Assembly: GCF_021278985.1 (NCBI RefSeq)
Contig: NZ_CP082833.1
Span: 3,224,001-3,288,000, forward strand
Source of the DNA: Citrobacter rodentium NBRC 105723 = DSM 16636
Lineage (GTDB): Bacteria > Pseudomonadota > Gammaproteobacteria > Enterobacterales > Enterobacteriaceae
DNA: 64,000 nt
Reading direction: 5' to 3'
The notes beneath the pieces are model-generated. The model made no database searches. It saw only the letters and a list, made by a program, of their open reading frames with translations, and was not told the origin of the DNA. The stretch's first letter is position 1. Each line of letters opens with the position of its first letter. A program made the position numbers and the translations under genes. Shown here in pieces: positions 52,005 to 62,477 of this stretch.

Positions 52005-52715
52005 TTATTCACCAACGCGAAGATAATGTCCGTCCGCGGTAACGTTCATACCAAAACCGCAGCCCGTCACATCATCGGTTTTGGCGTCAATGGTTTCAGG
52101 AGAGAAGGTTAAAGAAATATCGCAATGGAGATAATCGCCTTCGCGAATGGTCACGATGGCTTTATTGTCTTTTATCGTGACCCTTTCCGAGAATTCACCC
52201 ATATTGGGGCCGCTGTACAGCCCCATTAAGCCCATGTAGTAACCCTGAAAATCGATCTGGTAATCCGCTTTTTTTGCCGCCGGTCTGACCTGCAGGACAT
52301 TCCATGAGGCCAGACCGGCATAACGCCAGTACTCGCCCACCGGGCCAGATTGCGAAAGGGCGGCAAGTTTGTCTTTGATAAGGCCAAGATTATAAACGGA
52401 TTTTTCATCATCCGGTCTGAGCATCAGCCAGGCGCGCGCTTTTCGCCACTCACCCTGGCGAATCCAGGTGAGCGCCACATTGTTATAAGCCGTGGCGATA
52501 AGCTTGTCATCCAGGCCACAGTTTTCGCTCCACGCGACCTGTTGCAAAAAGGCTTCGCGCGCTTTGCCGTAGTTTTTCGCTTTATAGAACGTTTCGCCCT
52601 GGCTTGCCCAGGTCGGGATCTTTGCGCAATCCGCCTCCAGCTGTTCGTCGGAGAATTCCGCACGGGCCATGCCTGAAACCAGTGCGAGTAACAAGGCGTA
52701 ATGTCGTCTATCCAT
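52005..52715 (-). CDS. Periplasmic TPR-like protein of unknown function
   Basis: A 236-residue product with a signal peptide (MDRRHYALLLALVSGMARA). The next 100 residues carry helical repeats that look like tetratricopeptide units: AKNYGKAREAFLQQVAW and YNNVALTWIRQGEWRKARAW. The C-terminal half is beta-rich with two cysteines (HCDISLTF and VTGCGFGMN). It has been seen next to baeR in related species. It lies 27 bases downstream of baeR on the same strand, so it may be part of the envelope-stress regulon. Confidence 0.75.
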   Translation of the reverse strand: MDRRHYALLLALVSGMARAEFSDEQLEADCAKIPTWASQGETFYKAKNYGKAREAFLQQVAWSENCGLDDKLIATAYNNVALTWIRQGEWRKARAWLMLRPDDEKSVYNLGLIKDKLAALSQSGPVGEYWRYAGLASWNVLQVRPAAKKADYQIDFQGYYMGLMGLYSGPNMGEFSERVTIKDNKAIVTIREGDYLHCDISLTFSPETIDAKTDDVTGCGFGMNVTADGHYLRVGE

Positions 52716-52742
52716 GACAATGTTTTCCTGAAAAAATAGGGG

Positions 52743-53465
52743 TTAAGCCATTCTGCAGGCGTCCGCTTCCCAGCGGTAGCCCACGCCGTATACCGCGCGG
52801 ATAAATGACTGTTCTTCATCCAGCGCTTCCAGTTTGCGGCGCAGGTTTTTGATATGGCTGTCGATAGTGCGATCGGTCACCACCCGGTAATCGTCGTACA
52901 GATGATTAAGCAATTGTTCGCGGGAAAATACCTTTCCCGGCTCGTGGGAGAGGGTTTTTAACAGGCGGAATTCGGCGGGAGTCAGGTCAAGCATTTTACC
53001 GCGCCAGGAGGCCTGAAAACGGCCTTCGTCCACGATAAGCGGGCTTTCGGCGTCCATCTGTTGTAGCTCGCGCTGCGGCTTACAGCGGCGCAGGATAGTC
53101 TTCACGCGGGCGACCACTTCACGCGGGCTGTACGGCTTGCAGATATAATCATCCGCGCCGATCTCCAGCCCCAGCAGACGGTCGATCTCTTCGATTTTTG
53201 CGGTGACCATCACAATCGGCACTTCGGAGAAACGGCGAATTTCGCGGCACAGGGTCAGGCCATCGGTGCCCGGCAGCATCAGGTCGAGCAGGATCAGGTC
53301 CGGCGGCGTCTGGCGGACCCAGGGCAGCACCCGATCGCCGTGGTCAATCAGCGTCGGGGCGTAGCTTGCGGCGCGCAGATAGTCGATAAGTAACTGCCCC
53401 AGCTTGGGTTCATCTTCCACGATTAAAATACGCGGCGTGTTTTCATCAATGGGTAACTCAGTCAT
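52743..53465 (-). CDS. baeR: BaeR, response regulator of envelope stress
   Basis: A 240-residue OmpR/PhoB-type regulator. The receiver has acidic residues at 17-19 and phosphoacceptor Asp61 in LILLDLMLPG. The winged helix covers about 135-235 with DYRVVTDRTIDSHIKNLRRK. It activates mdtABCD, acrD and spy in E. coli. It overlaps baeS by 4 bases. Confidence 0.96.
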   Translation of the reverse strand: MTELPIDENTPRILIVEDEPKLGQLLIDYLRAASYAPTLIDHGDRVLPWVRQTPPDLILLDLMLPGTDGLTLCREIRRFSEVPIVMVTAKIEEIDRLLGLEIGADDYICKPYSPREVVARVKTILRRCKPQRELQQMDAESPLIVDEGRFQASWRGKMLDLTPAEFRLLKTLSHEPGKVFSREQLLNHLYDDYRVVTDRTIDSHIKNLRRKLEALDEEQSFIRAVYGVGYRWEADACRMA

Positions 53466-54865
53466 ACATCTCTCTGTATATCGCGTTCCAGCGGAAACTC
53501 TACTGTAATGCTTACCCCGCCAAAAGGCGAATGGGCAGCGTGGATGCGGCCATTATGCGCCTCAACGATATTGACGCAAATCGCCAGCCCCAGTCCGGAA
53601 CCGCCGCTGGCGCGGTTGCGGGAGCCTTCGGTACGGTAAAAGCGTTCGAATAATTTTTGCAGCTGCTCGTCGCTGACGCCCGGCGCGGAATCGGCAAAGG
53701 TCAGCAGCACCCGTTTGTCGCGCTGTTCGGCGCTGATGTGCAACCCGCCGCCGCTGTCGGTGTAGCGCAGGCTGTTTTCCAGCAGGTTATTGAATAGCTG
53801 CATCAGGCGGTCGCCATCGCCAAACAGGCGAATGCTGTCCGGCAGGGAAAGTTGCAAAGTCAGGCCGCGGCTGGCGAAGCGCTCGCGAAAAGCGCCGCCC
53901 GCCACTTCCAGCAGCGGGATTAAGTCCACGGAGGTTTTTTGATAGGCCAGCGCGCCTTCGTCGGACATGGAAAGCTGATGCAGATCGTCCACCAGCTTGG
54001 TCAGGGTCGCCACTTCAGCCTGTAAGGAGGCAACCGACTCCGGCGTGAACTGACGCACGCCGTCCTGAATGGCCTCCAGCTCGCCGCGTAATACCGCCAG
54101 TGGCGTGCGCAGCTCATGGGAGATATCGGCCATAAAGTCGCGGCGCATCTGCTGGTTCTTCTCCAGCGTACTGGCGAGCTGGTTGAAGTCCTGCGCCAGT
54201 TTACCCAGCTCATCGGCGCTGGTGGCGGTCACCCGGGTAGTGAAATCGCCCGCCGCCAGCTTATGTGTACCCTCCACCAGACGTTTCACCGGCGCCAGCA
54301 GCCCCCGCGCCAGCGGGAAGGTCGCCAGCGCCGCAAGCAGGGTGGCGAGCGCGACGATAAGCCAGCTGGTTCGTCGCTGCTGCCTGTCGAAGTTAATATC
54401 GGTATTGCGCGTCAGACGCTCGACCGGGGAGGCGATCACCGCGCCGACCTCAACGCCGTTGACCCGAATGGGCCGCCGCGAGCCGTCGTGCGGCACCGGG
54501 CCGCGCGGCCCGACCAGCACCTTCTCATGCTGATCGACGACCCAGAACTGGGTGCGCCAGCCGTGCGGCGGCATACCGGGGCCGGGCCTGTCGTCATCTT
54601 TGTCATGCTCGAACGAGCGGAGGATCTGAAATACGAAGCGGTCGTTATTGCGCAAAAAAAGCCAGTTGCCGTGCAGGGCGTACTGCTCGCCCAGCGCATC
54701 GCCGAGCATGGTCAGCCGCTGTTCGTTGCCGTGCTTGATATAGTCGATAAACCCACGCTCAAAGCTGATGCGCACCGCCCAATGCATACTGATCAGCAGC
54801 ACGATGCAGGTCGCGAAAATCGCCAGAAACAGCTTGCCGGTAATGCCGGGCCGCCACAGTTTCAT
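53462..54865 (-). CDS. baeS: BaeS, sensor histidine kinase
   Basis: A 467-residue product from the ATG at 54865 (MKLWRPGITGKLFLAIFATC); an upstream frame is not used, as the stop of mdtD overlaps this ATG as ATGA. Two transmembrane segments (about 11-30 and 168-187) flank a periplasmic sensor. HAMP follows, then the phosphoacceptor His250 in DISHELRTPLA and the ATP-binding GSGLGLAI. It senses envelope stress such as indole, flavonoids and metals in E. coli. Confidence 0.96.
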   Translation of the reverse strand: MKLWRPGITGKLFLAIFATCIVLLISMHWAVRISFERGFIDYIKHGNEQRLTMLGDALGEQYALHGNWLFLRNNDRFVFQILRSFEHDKDDDRPGPGMPPHGWRTQFWVVDQHEKVLVGPRGPVPHDGSRRPIRVNGVEVGAVIASPVERLTRNTDINFDRQQRRTSWLIVALATLLAALATFPLARGLLAPVKRLVEGTHKLAAGDFTTRVTATSADELGKLAQDFNQLASTLEKNQQMRRDFMADISHELRTPLAVLRGELEAIQDGVRQFTPESVASLQAEVATLTKLVDDLHQLSMSDEGALAYQKTSVDLIPLLEVAGGAFRERFASRGLTLQLSLPDSIRLFGDGDRLMQLFNNLLENSLRYTDSGGGLHISAEQRDKRVLLTFADSAPGVSDEQLQKLFERFYRTEGSRNRASGGSGLGLAICVNIVEAHNGRIHAAHSPFGGVSITVEFPLERDIQRDV

Positions 54866-56277
54866 CGGGTTCTCCTTTTGCGTCGCGCAATGACGACATT
54901 TTTGTGCGTATCGGCAGGAACGCGGGCGAAGATAAGCGCCGGCAGCGCGATAATAAGGGCCATGCACAGCCAGGTATACATAAAGACGGTATGCGTGGCG
55001 CCGCTGTCGGTCGCGATATGCTGCTGGCCGAACATCCCTAACAGCAGACCGGCGACGGTGACGCCGATACTCATGGAAAGCTGCATAATCATCGACAGCA
55101 GGCTGTTGCCGCTGCTGGCGAGATCGTCAGGCAGATCTTTCAGCGTCAGCGTGTTCATTGACGAAAAGCGCGTTGAGTTAATCATTCCCTGCAACAGCAG
55201 GACAAAAGGCAGCAGGTAATACCAGCCAAGCAGGGCGGTGGACATAAACAGCAGCGTCACCAGCGCCAGGCCGAGGGTGGTGCTGACCAGCACCCGGCGA
55301 TAGCCGAAACGGTTGACCACCTGCACCACGATGCGTTTCATCCCCATGCTGCCGAGCACCATCGGGATCATCATCAGCCCGGCGTGAAAGGGCGAGAAAC
55401 CGAGGCCAATCTGCAAAAAGACCGGGGTCATAAAGGGCAGCATACCGCTGCCGACGCGCCCGGCGAAACTGCCCAGCAGCCCCAGCGAGAAGGTGCGGGT
55501 GTGAAACAGATTCAGGCTGAACAGGGCGCGGGGATTGTTTCTTGCATGGTTGAGATACAGCAGAATCGCCGCGATGCCGCAGGCGACCAGCGCGCCGAGG
55601 GCGATGTGCGACAAGCCCATGCCTTTACTGCCGTCCAGCGCGATGGTCAGCAGCGCCATACCGGCGGCCAGCAGCAGAAATCCGGAGAGATCGAAACGCC
55701 GGGTCTGCATGGTGTAGTTGGGCATCAGCATCAGGGTGGCGATTGCGCCGACGATGCCCACCGGCAGGTTAATCAGGAATATCCAGTGCCAGGAAGCATA
55801 CTCCACAAGGATGCCGCCCAGCGCCGGGCCGAGCAGCGGACCGACCTGACCGGGCAGCGTCACAAAGGTCATCGCCGCCATATACTGCTCGCGCGGAACA
55901 ATCTTCATGACCGTCAACCTGCCGACCGGCACCATCATCGCGCCGCCGACGCCCTGTAGCACGCGCGCCATCACCAGCTCATTCAGCGTGCCGGACCAGG
56001 CGCAAAACAGCGAACCGAGGGTGAATAGCACAATGGCGGTAAAAAAGATATTGCGCACGCCGACCCGGTCCGCCAGCCAGCCGCTGGCGGGCAGCATCAC
56101 CGCCACGGTCAGCACATACGACACAATCACCATATGCATATGCAGCGGGCTTTCCCCGAGGCTTTTCGCCATGGAGGGAAGCGCGGTATTCACAATCGTG
56201 GTATCCAGCGACTGCATAAAAAAGCCGAATGCCACAATCCACAGTTGCCAGCGGGTGCTGTTAGAGAGTTCAGTCAT
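54862..56277 (-). CDS. mdtD: MdtD, MFS transporter of the mdtABCD operon
   Basis: A 471-residue protein of the DHA2 (14-helix) family; the N-terminus is LWIVAFGFFMQSLDTTIVNTALP with the family D-x-x-I-V-N-T-A-L-P motif. E. coli MdtD is not needed for drug efflux by MdtABC and was suggested to export iron-citrate (IceT in Salmonella). It overlaps mdtC and baeS by 4 bases each. Confidence 0.95.
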   Translation of the reverse strand: MTELSNSTRWQLWIVAFGFFMQSLDTTIVNTALPSMAKSLGESPLHMHMVIVSYVLTVAVMLPASGWLADRVGVRNIFFTAIVLFTLGSLFCAWSGTLNELVMARVLQGVGGAMMVPVGRLTVMKIVPREQYMAAMTFVTLPGQVGPLLGPALGGILVEYASWHWIFLINLPVGIVGAIATLMLMPNYTMQTRRFDLSGFLLLAAGMALLTIALDGSKGMGLSHIALGALVACGIAAILLYLNHARNNPRALFSLNLFHTRTFSLGLLGSFAGRVGSGMLPFMTPVFLQIGLGFSPFHAGLMMIPMVLGSMGMKRIVVQVVNRFGYRRVLVSTTLGLALVTLLFMSTALLGWYYLLPFVLLLQGMINSTRFSSMNTLTLKDLPDDLASSGNSLLSMIMQLSMSIGVTVAGLLLGMFGQQHIATDSGATHTVFMYTWLCMALIIALPALIFARVPADTHKNVVIARRKRRTR

Positions 56278-59200
56278 CGTTCAGTAACAGGGTTAGCCTT
56301 ACTGCGTGAAAAACGCAGTCGCAGACGGTCAAAAAAGAGATACACCACCGGCGTGGTATAGAGCGTTAACAGCTGGCTCACCACCAGGCCGCCGACTATC
56401 GTTATCCCCAGCGGCTGGCGCAGTTCGGAGCCGTCGCCGCCGGAAAGCACCAGCGGCAGCGCGCCAAAAAGCGCGGCCAGGGTGGTCATCATTATGGGTC
56501 GAAAGCGCAGCAGGCAGGCCTGAAAAATCGCCTGCTCCGGCGTGAGCGCGCCGTTCCTTTGCGCCTCCAGGGCAAAATCGACCATCATAATGGCGTTTTT
56601 CTTCACGATACCTATTAATAGCATGATCCCGATGAGCGCGATAAGGCTGAACGGGGCGTTGAAAATTTCCAGCGCCAGCAGCGCCCCCACGCCCGCCGAG
56701 GGCAGGGTGGAGAGGATCGTGAGCGGATGCACATAGCTTTCATACAGAATCCCGAGCACGATATAGACCGTGGCGATCGCGGCGATAATCAGAATCAACT
56801 GCGAATTCATGGTCTCCTGGAACACCTGCGCGGTCCCGGCGAAGCTGCCGCGCACCGTCGACGGCACGCCAAGCTGCGTCATTGCGCGGTCAATGGCTGC
56901 GCTGGCTTCGGAGAGCGATGAGCCGGTGGGCAGGTTAAAGGAGACTGTTGAGGCCGCCGACAGTCCCTGGTGATTCACCGACAGCGGCGCGTTCGCTGGC
57001 TGCCATTTCGCAAAGTAAGAGAGCGGAATCGCCTTGCCGTCGCTGTTAATCACGAACATTTTTTCCAGCGCGCTGATGTCCTGGGTGTAGCGCGGATCGA
57101 CCTCCATCACCACTTTGTACTGGTTCATCGGCTGGTAAATGGTCGAGATTTGCCGCTGACCGAAGGCGTTGTTTAACAGGCTGTTGGCGGCCTGCACGTC
57201 AATGCCCAGCCGCGACATGGTTTCACGATCGTAGACCAGGTTCATCTCCGCGCCGTTGTCCTGCTGGTCCGAGTTGACGTCCGCCAGCTGCGGCAGGGCG
57301 GCAAGCGCCTTGCGGATCTTCGGCTCCCATTCGCGCAGCGCCGCCAGATCGTCAGAGAGCAGCGTGTACTGGTAGCTGGCGTTCGACTGTCGCCCACCGA
57401 CGCGAATATCCTGCACCGCCATCAGAAACAGGTTCGCGCCCGGCTCTTTCGCCAGCTTCACGCGCAGGCGGTCGATCACCTGCTGCGCGCTGGCCTGGCG
57501 CTCGTCGCGAGATTTCAGGGTGATAAACATCATCCCGCTGTTGACCCGCGAACCGCCGGTAAAGCCGGTTACGTTATTCACCGCCGGATCGTCGCGGATA
57601 ATCTTCATAAAATCCTCAAGCTTGCCGCGCATCGCCTGGAAGGAAATGCTCTGATCGGCCTGAATCCCGCCCATCAGCACGCCGGTATCCTGCTCCGGGA
57701 AGAAGGTTTTCGGGATCGCGATATAAAGCCAGACGTTGAGGGCGATGGTGCCGAGCAGCACCACGCCCACCAGACGGGTGTGCTGTAATACCCATTTGAG
57801 CGACCTGCCGTAGCCCTGCTGTAGCGCGACCAGCATCCGGCCAAAACCGCGCAGCCGTTTCTGTTCACGCGGCCTGCTGGATTTAAGCATCCAGCCGCAC
57901 ATCATGGGGGTTAAGGTCAGCGACACCAGCAGCGAAATGCCAATCGCTACCGACAGCGTGACGGCGAATTCGCGCAGTAAACGCCCCGGTAAACCGCCCA
58001 TCAGCAGAAGCGGTAAAAATACCGCCACCAGCGACAGGCTCATCGACAGGACGGTAAAGCCGACCTCACGCGTCCCCTGTAGCGCCGCCTGGAGCGGCTT
58101 CATTCCGGCTTCCAGATGACGCGAGATATTTTCCAGCACCACGATGGCGTCGTCGACGACAAAGCCGGTGGCGATGGTCAGCGCCATCAGCGACAGGTTG
58201 TTCAGGCTAAAGCCGCACAGGTACATCGCCGCAAAGGTGCCGATCAGCGATACGGGCACCGCCACGGCGGGGATCAGCGTCGCGCGACCCGAACGCAGGA
58301 ACAGAAAGACCACCAGTATCACCAGCGCCACCGAGATCACCAGCGTCTGCTCCACTTCTTCCAGCGAGGCGCGGATAGTCGGCGAACGATCCTGGGCTAT
58401 TTGCAGATCGATGGCGGCAGGAATCGCGGCGCGCAGTTCCGGCAGCTTCGCCCGGATGCTGTCCACCGTCTGGATAATATTCGCCTCCGGCAGCTTGCGG
58501 ATCATCAGCAAAATCGCCGGTTTTGCGTTGGTCATCCCGGCGTTGCGCACGTCCTGCACCGAATCGCTCACCGTTGCGACGTCGCTCAGGCGCACCGCGC
58601 CGCCGTTGTGATAGTGAACGATCAGCGGCTGGTACTCCGCCGCCGTTTTCAGTTCGTCGTTCGTCTGAAGCTGCCAGCGATGCGTATTATCTTCCAGCGC
58701 TCCCTGCGGTTTGCGCACGTTGGCGTTGCTGATGGCGGTGCGCACGTCGTCAAGCGATACCCCCTGGTTAAACAGCGCCTGCGGATTGAGTCCCACGCGC
58801 ACCGCGGGCAGCGAACTGCCGCCCACGTCAACGTCGCCGACGCCGTCGATTTGCGCGATAGTCTGCGCCAGCTGGGTGGAGGCGAAGTCGTACAGTTCGC
58901 CCTGCGACCAGGAGTCCGAAGTCAGGGTCAGGATCATGATCGGCGCGTCGGAGGGGTTAGCTTTACGCCAGGTCGGACGGTTCGGCATCCCGCTCGGCAG
59001 TAGGCTTTGCGCGGCGTTAATCGCCGCCTGCACGTCCCGTGCCGCGCCGTTGATATCGCGATCGAAATTAAACTGCAGGATGATCCGCGTGCTGCCCAGC
59101 GAACTGCTTGAGGTCATTTCGCTGACTCCGGCGATACGGCCCAGCGAACGCTCCAGCGGCGTCGCCACCGATGAGGCCATCGTTTCCGGCGATGCGCCAG

Positions 59201-59354
59201 GCAGCGACGCGCTGACCATAATCACCGGAAAATCCACCTGCGGCAGCGGGGCGACGGGCAGCAGGCGAAAGCCCAGCACGCCGCATAAGGTGATGGCGAG
59301 AGATATCAGAATCGTCGCCACCGGGCGGTAGATGAAGAGAGCGAAAAACTTCAT
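56274..59354 (-). CDS. mdtC: MdtC, RND multidrug efflux pump subunit
   Basis: A 1026-residue inner membrane RND pump with 12 helices and two large periplasmic loops. The central helix 4 pattern TIATGFVVDDAIVVLENISR carries the proton-relay aspartates. Together with MdtB it forms a B2C heterotrimer that works with MdtA and TolC to export bile salts, novobiocin and other compounds. It directly abuts the mdtB stop. Confidence 0.97.
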   Translation of the reverse strand: MKFFALFIYRPVATILISLAITLCGVLGFRLLPVAPLPQVDFPVIMVSASLPGASPETMASSVATPLERSLGRIAGVSEMTSSSSLGSTRIILQFNFDRDINGAARDVQAAINAAQSLLPSGMPNRPTWRKANPSDAPIMILTLTSDSWSQGELYDFASTQLAQTIAQIDGVGDVDVGGSSLPAVRVGLNPQALFNQGVSLDDVRTAISNANVRKPQGALEDNTHRWQLQTNDELKTAAEYQPLIVHYHNGGAVRLSDVATVSDSVQDVRNAGMTNAKPAILLMIRKLPEANIIQTVDSIRAKLPELRAAIPAAIDLQIAQDRSPTIRASLEEVEQTLVISVALVILVVFLFLRSGRATLIPAVAVPVSLIGTFAAMYLCGFSLNNLSLMALTIATGFVVDDAIVVLENISRHLEAGMKPLQAALQGTREVGFTVLSMSLSLVAVFLPLLLMGGLPGRLLREFAVTLSVAIGISLLVSLTLTPMMCGWMLKSSRPREQKRLRGFGRMLVALQQGYGRSLKWVLQHTRLVGVVLLGTIALNVWLYIAIPKTFFPEQDTGVLMGGIQADQSISFQAMRGKLEDFMKIIRDDPAVNNVTGFTGGSRVNSGMMFITLKSRDERQASAQQVIDRLRVKLAKEPGANLFLMAVQDIRVGGRQSNASYQYTLLSDDLAALREWEPKIRKALAALPQLADVNSDQQDNGAEMNLVYDRETMSRLGIDVQAANSLLNNAFGQRQISTIYQPMNQYKVVMEVDPRYTQDISALEKMFVINSDGKAIPLSYFAKWQPANAPLSVNHQGLSAASTVSFNLPTGSSLSEASAAIDRAMTQLGVPSTVRGSFAGTAQVFQETMNSQLILIIAAIATVYIVLGILYESYVHPLTILSTLPSAGVGALLALEIFNAPFSLIALIGIMLLIGIVKKNAIMMVDFALEAQRNGALTPEQAIFQACLLRFRPIMMTTLAALFGALPLVLSGGDGSELRQPLGITIVGGLVVSQLLTLYTTPVVYLFFDRLRLRFSRSKANPVTER

Positions 59355-62300
59355 CTACGCCTCCTCATGCTGGCGTGGGAAGCGGCTTTTTACATACCCC
59401 GCCAGCCGGTCGAACAGCAGATAAATCACCGGCGTGGTGAACAGCGTCAGCACCTGGCTCACCAGCAGGCCGCCGACCATGCCGATCCCCAGCGGCCTGC
59501 GCAGCTCCGCGCCGACGCCGGTGCTGAGCATCAGCGGCAGCGCGCCGAGCAGCGCCGCCAGGGTGGTCATCAGGATTGGGCGAAAACGCAGTAAACAGGC
59601 CTGGAAAATCGCCTCGCGCGGCGCCATCCCCTGTTCGCGCTCGGCGGCGAGGGCGAAGTCAATCATCATAATGGCGTTTTTCTTGACGATGCCAATCAGC
59701 AAAATAATGCCGATAATGGCGATCACGTCCAGTTCGCTACCGGCGATCATCAGCGCCAGCAGCGCCCCGACGCCCGCGGTCGGCAGGGTGGAAAGAATGG
59801 TAATCGGGTGGATAAAGCTCTCATAAAGCACGCCGAGCACGATGTACATCGCCACCACCGCCGCGACAATCAGCCATACCGTACTGCCCAGCGCCGCCTG
59901 GAAGGCGAGGGTGCTGCCCTGGAACTGAGTGGTGATATCGCCTGGCAGGTTCAGCGTTTTTTCGGCGTCGAGAATCGCCTGTACCGCATCGCCCAGCGAA
60001 TAGCCGTCCGGAACGTTAAACGAAATGGTCGTCACCGGGAACTGATCCAGATGGTTGATGGAAAGCGGGGCAAAACGCTGCTCCACTTTCGCGATAGCGC
60101 TCAGCGGCACCATCCCGCCGTCGCTACTGGTGAGGCGAATGGAGTCAAGCGCCGCCAGCCCCGGCGTGTTTTCGGTGTCATGCTCCAGCACCACCCGGTA
60201 CTGATTGGCCTGGGTGTAGATGGTCGAGATCAGCCGCTGGCCGAAGGCGTTATACAGGGCGTTATCAACGTCCGCCATGCTGATGCCCAGACGGCTGGCG
60301 CTGTCGCGATCGACATTCACATACGCCACCAGACCTTTATCCTGCCAGTCGCTGCTGACGTCGGAAAGTTGCGGCAGCTGTTGCAGTTTATCCATCAGCC
60401 GCGGCACCTGGTTACTGAGGGCCTCCAGCGAGGTCGCCTGTAGCGTGAACTGATACTGGGTGCGGCTGACCTGGGTGTCGATGGTCAGATCCTGCGTCGG
60501 CTGCAGGTACAGATCGACACCGGGCACGCGCGCCACCGCCTGTTGCAGGCGGGCAATGACTTTCTGCACCCGATCGTCGCGGTCGTCAAGCGGCTTCAGA
60601 TTGATTTGCAGCCGCGCGCTGTTCAGCGACGGGTTAGTGCCGTCGACGCCGACAAACGCCGTCAGGCTCGCCACCGCCGGGTCTTTGAGGATCACATCCG
60701 ACACCTGCCGCTGGCGCAGGGCCATACTGGCGAATGAACTGGACTGCGGCGCCTGTAAGGTGCCCTGAATAATGCCGTTATCCTGCACCGGGAAGAAGCC
60801 TTTCGGGATGAAGATCCACAGCATCACGCTTAACAGCAGGGTGCCCAGCGCCACGCTGAGCGTCAGCCACGGGTGGTTAAGCACCTTCGCCAGCCAGCGG
60901 CCATACCCGGCAATCACCCGCTCAAAAAGGCGCTCCGAGGCGCGGGAGAAGCGGTTCTGTTTGCGAAGGGATTCCTGGCTGAGCATTCTGGCGCACATCA
61001 TCGGCGTCAGCGTCAGCGACACCACGGCGGAGATCAGTATCGCCACCGCCAGCGTAATGGCGAATTCGCGGAACAGGCGTCCGACGATATCGCCCATAAA
61101 CAGCAGCGGGATCAGGACCGCAATCAGCGAGAAGGTGAGGGAGATAATGGTAAAGCCGATCTCGCCGGCGCCTTTCAGCGCGGCAGCCAGCGGTTTTTCC
61201 CCTTTTTCGATGTAGCGCGAGATGTTTTCAATCACCACGATCGCGTCATCCACCACAAAGCCGGTCGCGATGGTCAGCGCCATCAGCGTCAGGTTGTTAA
61301 TGGAGAAGTCGAGAAACACCATCACCGCAAAGGTGCCTACCAGCGACAGCGGAACGGCGACGCCGGGTATGATGGTGGCGGGGACGTTGCGCAGGAACAG
61401 GTAGATAATCATCACCACCAGCGCGATAGCCAGCATCAGCTCAAACTGGGTGTCAGTCACCGAGGCGCGAATATTGGTGGTGCGGTCGGACAGCACGGTG
61501 ACGTTAACCGATTTCGGCAGGCTCTCTTTTAGCTGCGGCAGCATTTTGTGAATGCTGTCCGCGGTGGCGATAATGTTCGCGCCGGGCTGGCGCTGCACGT
61601 TCATCACTATCGCCTGCTCTTTGTTCGCCCATGCGCCGAGCCAGCTGTTTTCCGCCCCCTGGACGACGGTGGCGACATCGCCCAGGCGCACCGGCGCGCC
61701 GTTCTGGTATGCGATAATAAGCTGGCGATACTCATCGGCGGACATCATCTGGTCGTTGGCGGAGAGCGTGACCGCGCGCTGCGGACCGTCAAGGCTGCCT
61801 TTGGCGGAGTTGACGTTGGCGCCGGTGATGGCGGTGCGCACCGTTTCGCTGGTCAGCCCCAGCGCGGCGATTGCCTGCGCGTTGAGCCTGACCCGCACCG
61901 CCGGGCGCTGTCCGCCCGAGAGCGTGACCAGCCCGACCCCGGAGACCTGTGAAATTTTCTGCGCCACGCGGGTTTCCACCATATCCTGGACCTGGGTCAT
62001 CGGCATAGCGCTGGAGGTGACGGCGAGGGTCATGATTGGCGGATCCGCCGGGTTCACTTTGCTGTAAACCGGCGGATTAGGCAGATCGCCCGGCAGCAGG
62101 TTCGTGGCGGCGTTTATTGCCGCCTGCACTTCCTGTTCGGCAACGTCCAGCGGCAGGGTGAGCTGGAACTGGAGCGTCACCAGCGACGCGCCGCCGGAGC
62201 TTTGCGACGACATCTGCTTCAGACCGGACATCTGGCCGAACTGCCGCTCCAGCGGCGCGGTCACCGCCGAGGTCATCACGTCCGGACTGGCCCCCGGATA

Positions 62301-62477
62301 GAGCGTCACCACCTGAATGGTGGGGTAATCCACCTCCGGCAGCGCGGAGACGGGCAGGAAGCGATAGCCGATAATCCCGGCGAGCAGGATCGCCACCATC
62401 AGCAGAGTGGTGGCGACAGGGCGCATAATAAACAGACGCGACGGGCCGCCGGTGCTGCCCGGAGGTAACACTTGCAT
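59355..62477 (-). CDS. mdtB: MdtB, RND multidrug efflux pump subunit
   Basis: A 1040-residue RND pump subunit with the helix 4 segment TIATGFVVDDAIVVIENISR. Its start and the mdtA stop share a base. The protein resembles MdtC over its whole length, an old duplication. Both subunits are needed for full drug export in E. coli, with MdtC binding drug and MdtB carrying protons. Confidence 0.97.
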   Translation of the reverse strand: MQVLPPGSTGGPSRLFIMRPVATTLLMVAILLAGIIGYRFLPVSALPEVDYPTIQVVTLYPGASPDVMTSAVTAPLERQFGQMSGLKQMSSQSSGGASLVTLQFQLTLPLDVAEQEVQAAINAATNLLPGDLPNPPVYSKVNPADPPIMTLAVTSSAMPMTQVQDMVETRVAQKISQVSGVGLVTLSGGQRPAVRVRLNAQAIAALGLTSETVRTAITGANVNSAKGSLDGPQRAVTLSANDQMMSADEYRQLIIAYQNGAPVRLGDVATVVQGAENSWLGAWANKEQAIVMNVQRQPGANIIATADSIHKMLPQLKESLPKSVNVTVLSDRTTNIRASVTDTQFELMLAIALVVMIIYLFLRNVPATIIPGVAVPLSLVGTFAVMVFLDFSINNLTLMALTIATGFVVDDAIVVIENISRYIEKGEKPLAAALKGAGEIGFTIISLTFSLIAVLIPLLFMGDIVGRLFREFAITLAVAILISAVVSLTLTPMMCARMLSQESLRKQNRFSRASERLFERVIAGYGRWLAKVLNHPWLTLSVALGTLLLSVMLWIFIPKGFFPVQDNGIIQGTLQAPQSSSFASMALRQRQVSDVILKDPAVASLTAFVGVDGTNPSLNSARLQINLKPLDDRDDRVQKVIARLQQAVARVPGVDLYLQPTQDLTIDTQVSRTQYQFTLQATSLEALSNQVPRLMDKLQQLPQLSDVSSDWQDKGLVAYVNVDRDSASRLGISMADVDNALYNAFGQRLISTIYTQANQYRVVLEHDTENTPGLAALDSIRLTSSDGGMVPLSAIAKVEQRFAPLSINHLDQFPVTTISFNVPDGYSLGDAVQAILDAEKTLNLPGDITTQFQGSTLAFQAALGSTVWLIVAAVVAMYIVLGVLYESFIHPITILSTLPTAGVGALLALMIAGSELDVIAIIGIILLIGIVKKNAIMMIDFALAAEREQGMAPREAIFQACLLRFRPILMTTLAALLGALPLMLSTGVGAELRRPLGIGMVGGLLVSQVLTLFTTPVIYLLFDRLAGYVKSRFPRQHEEA

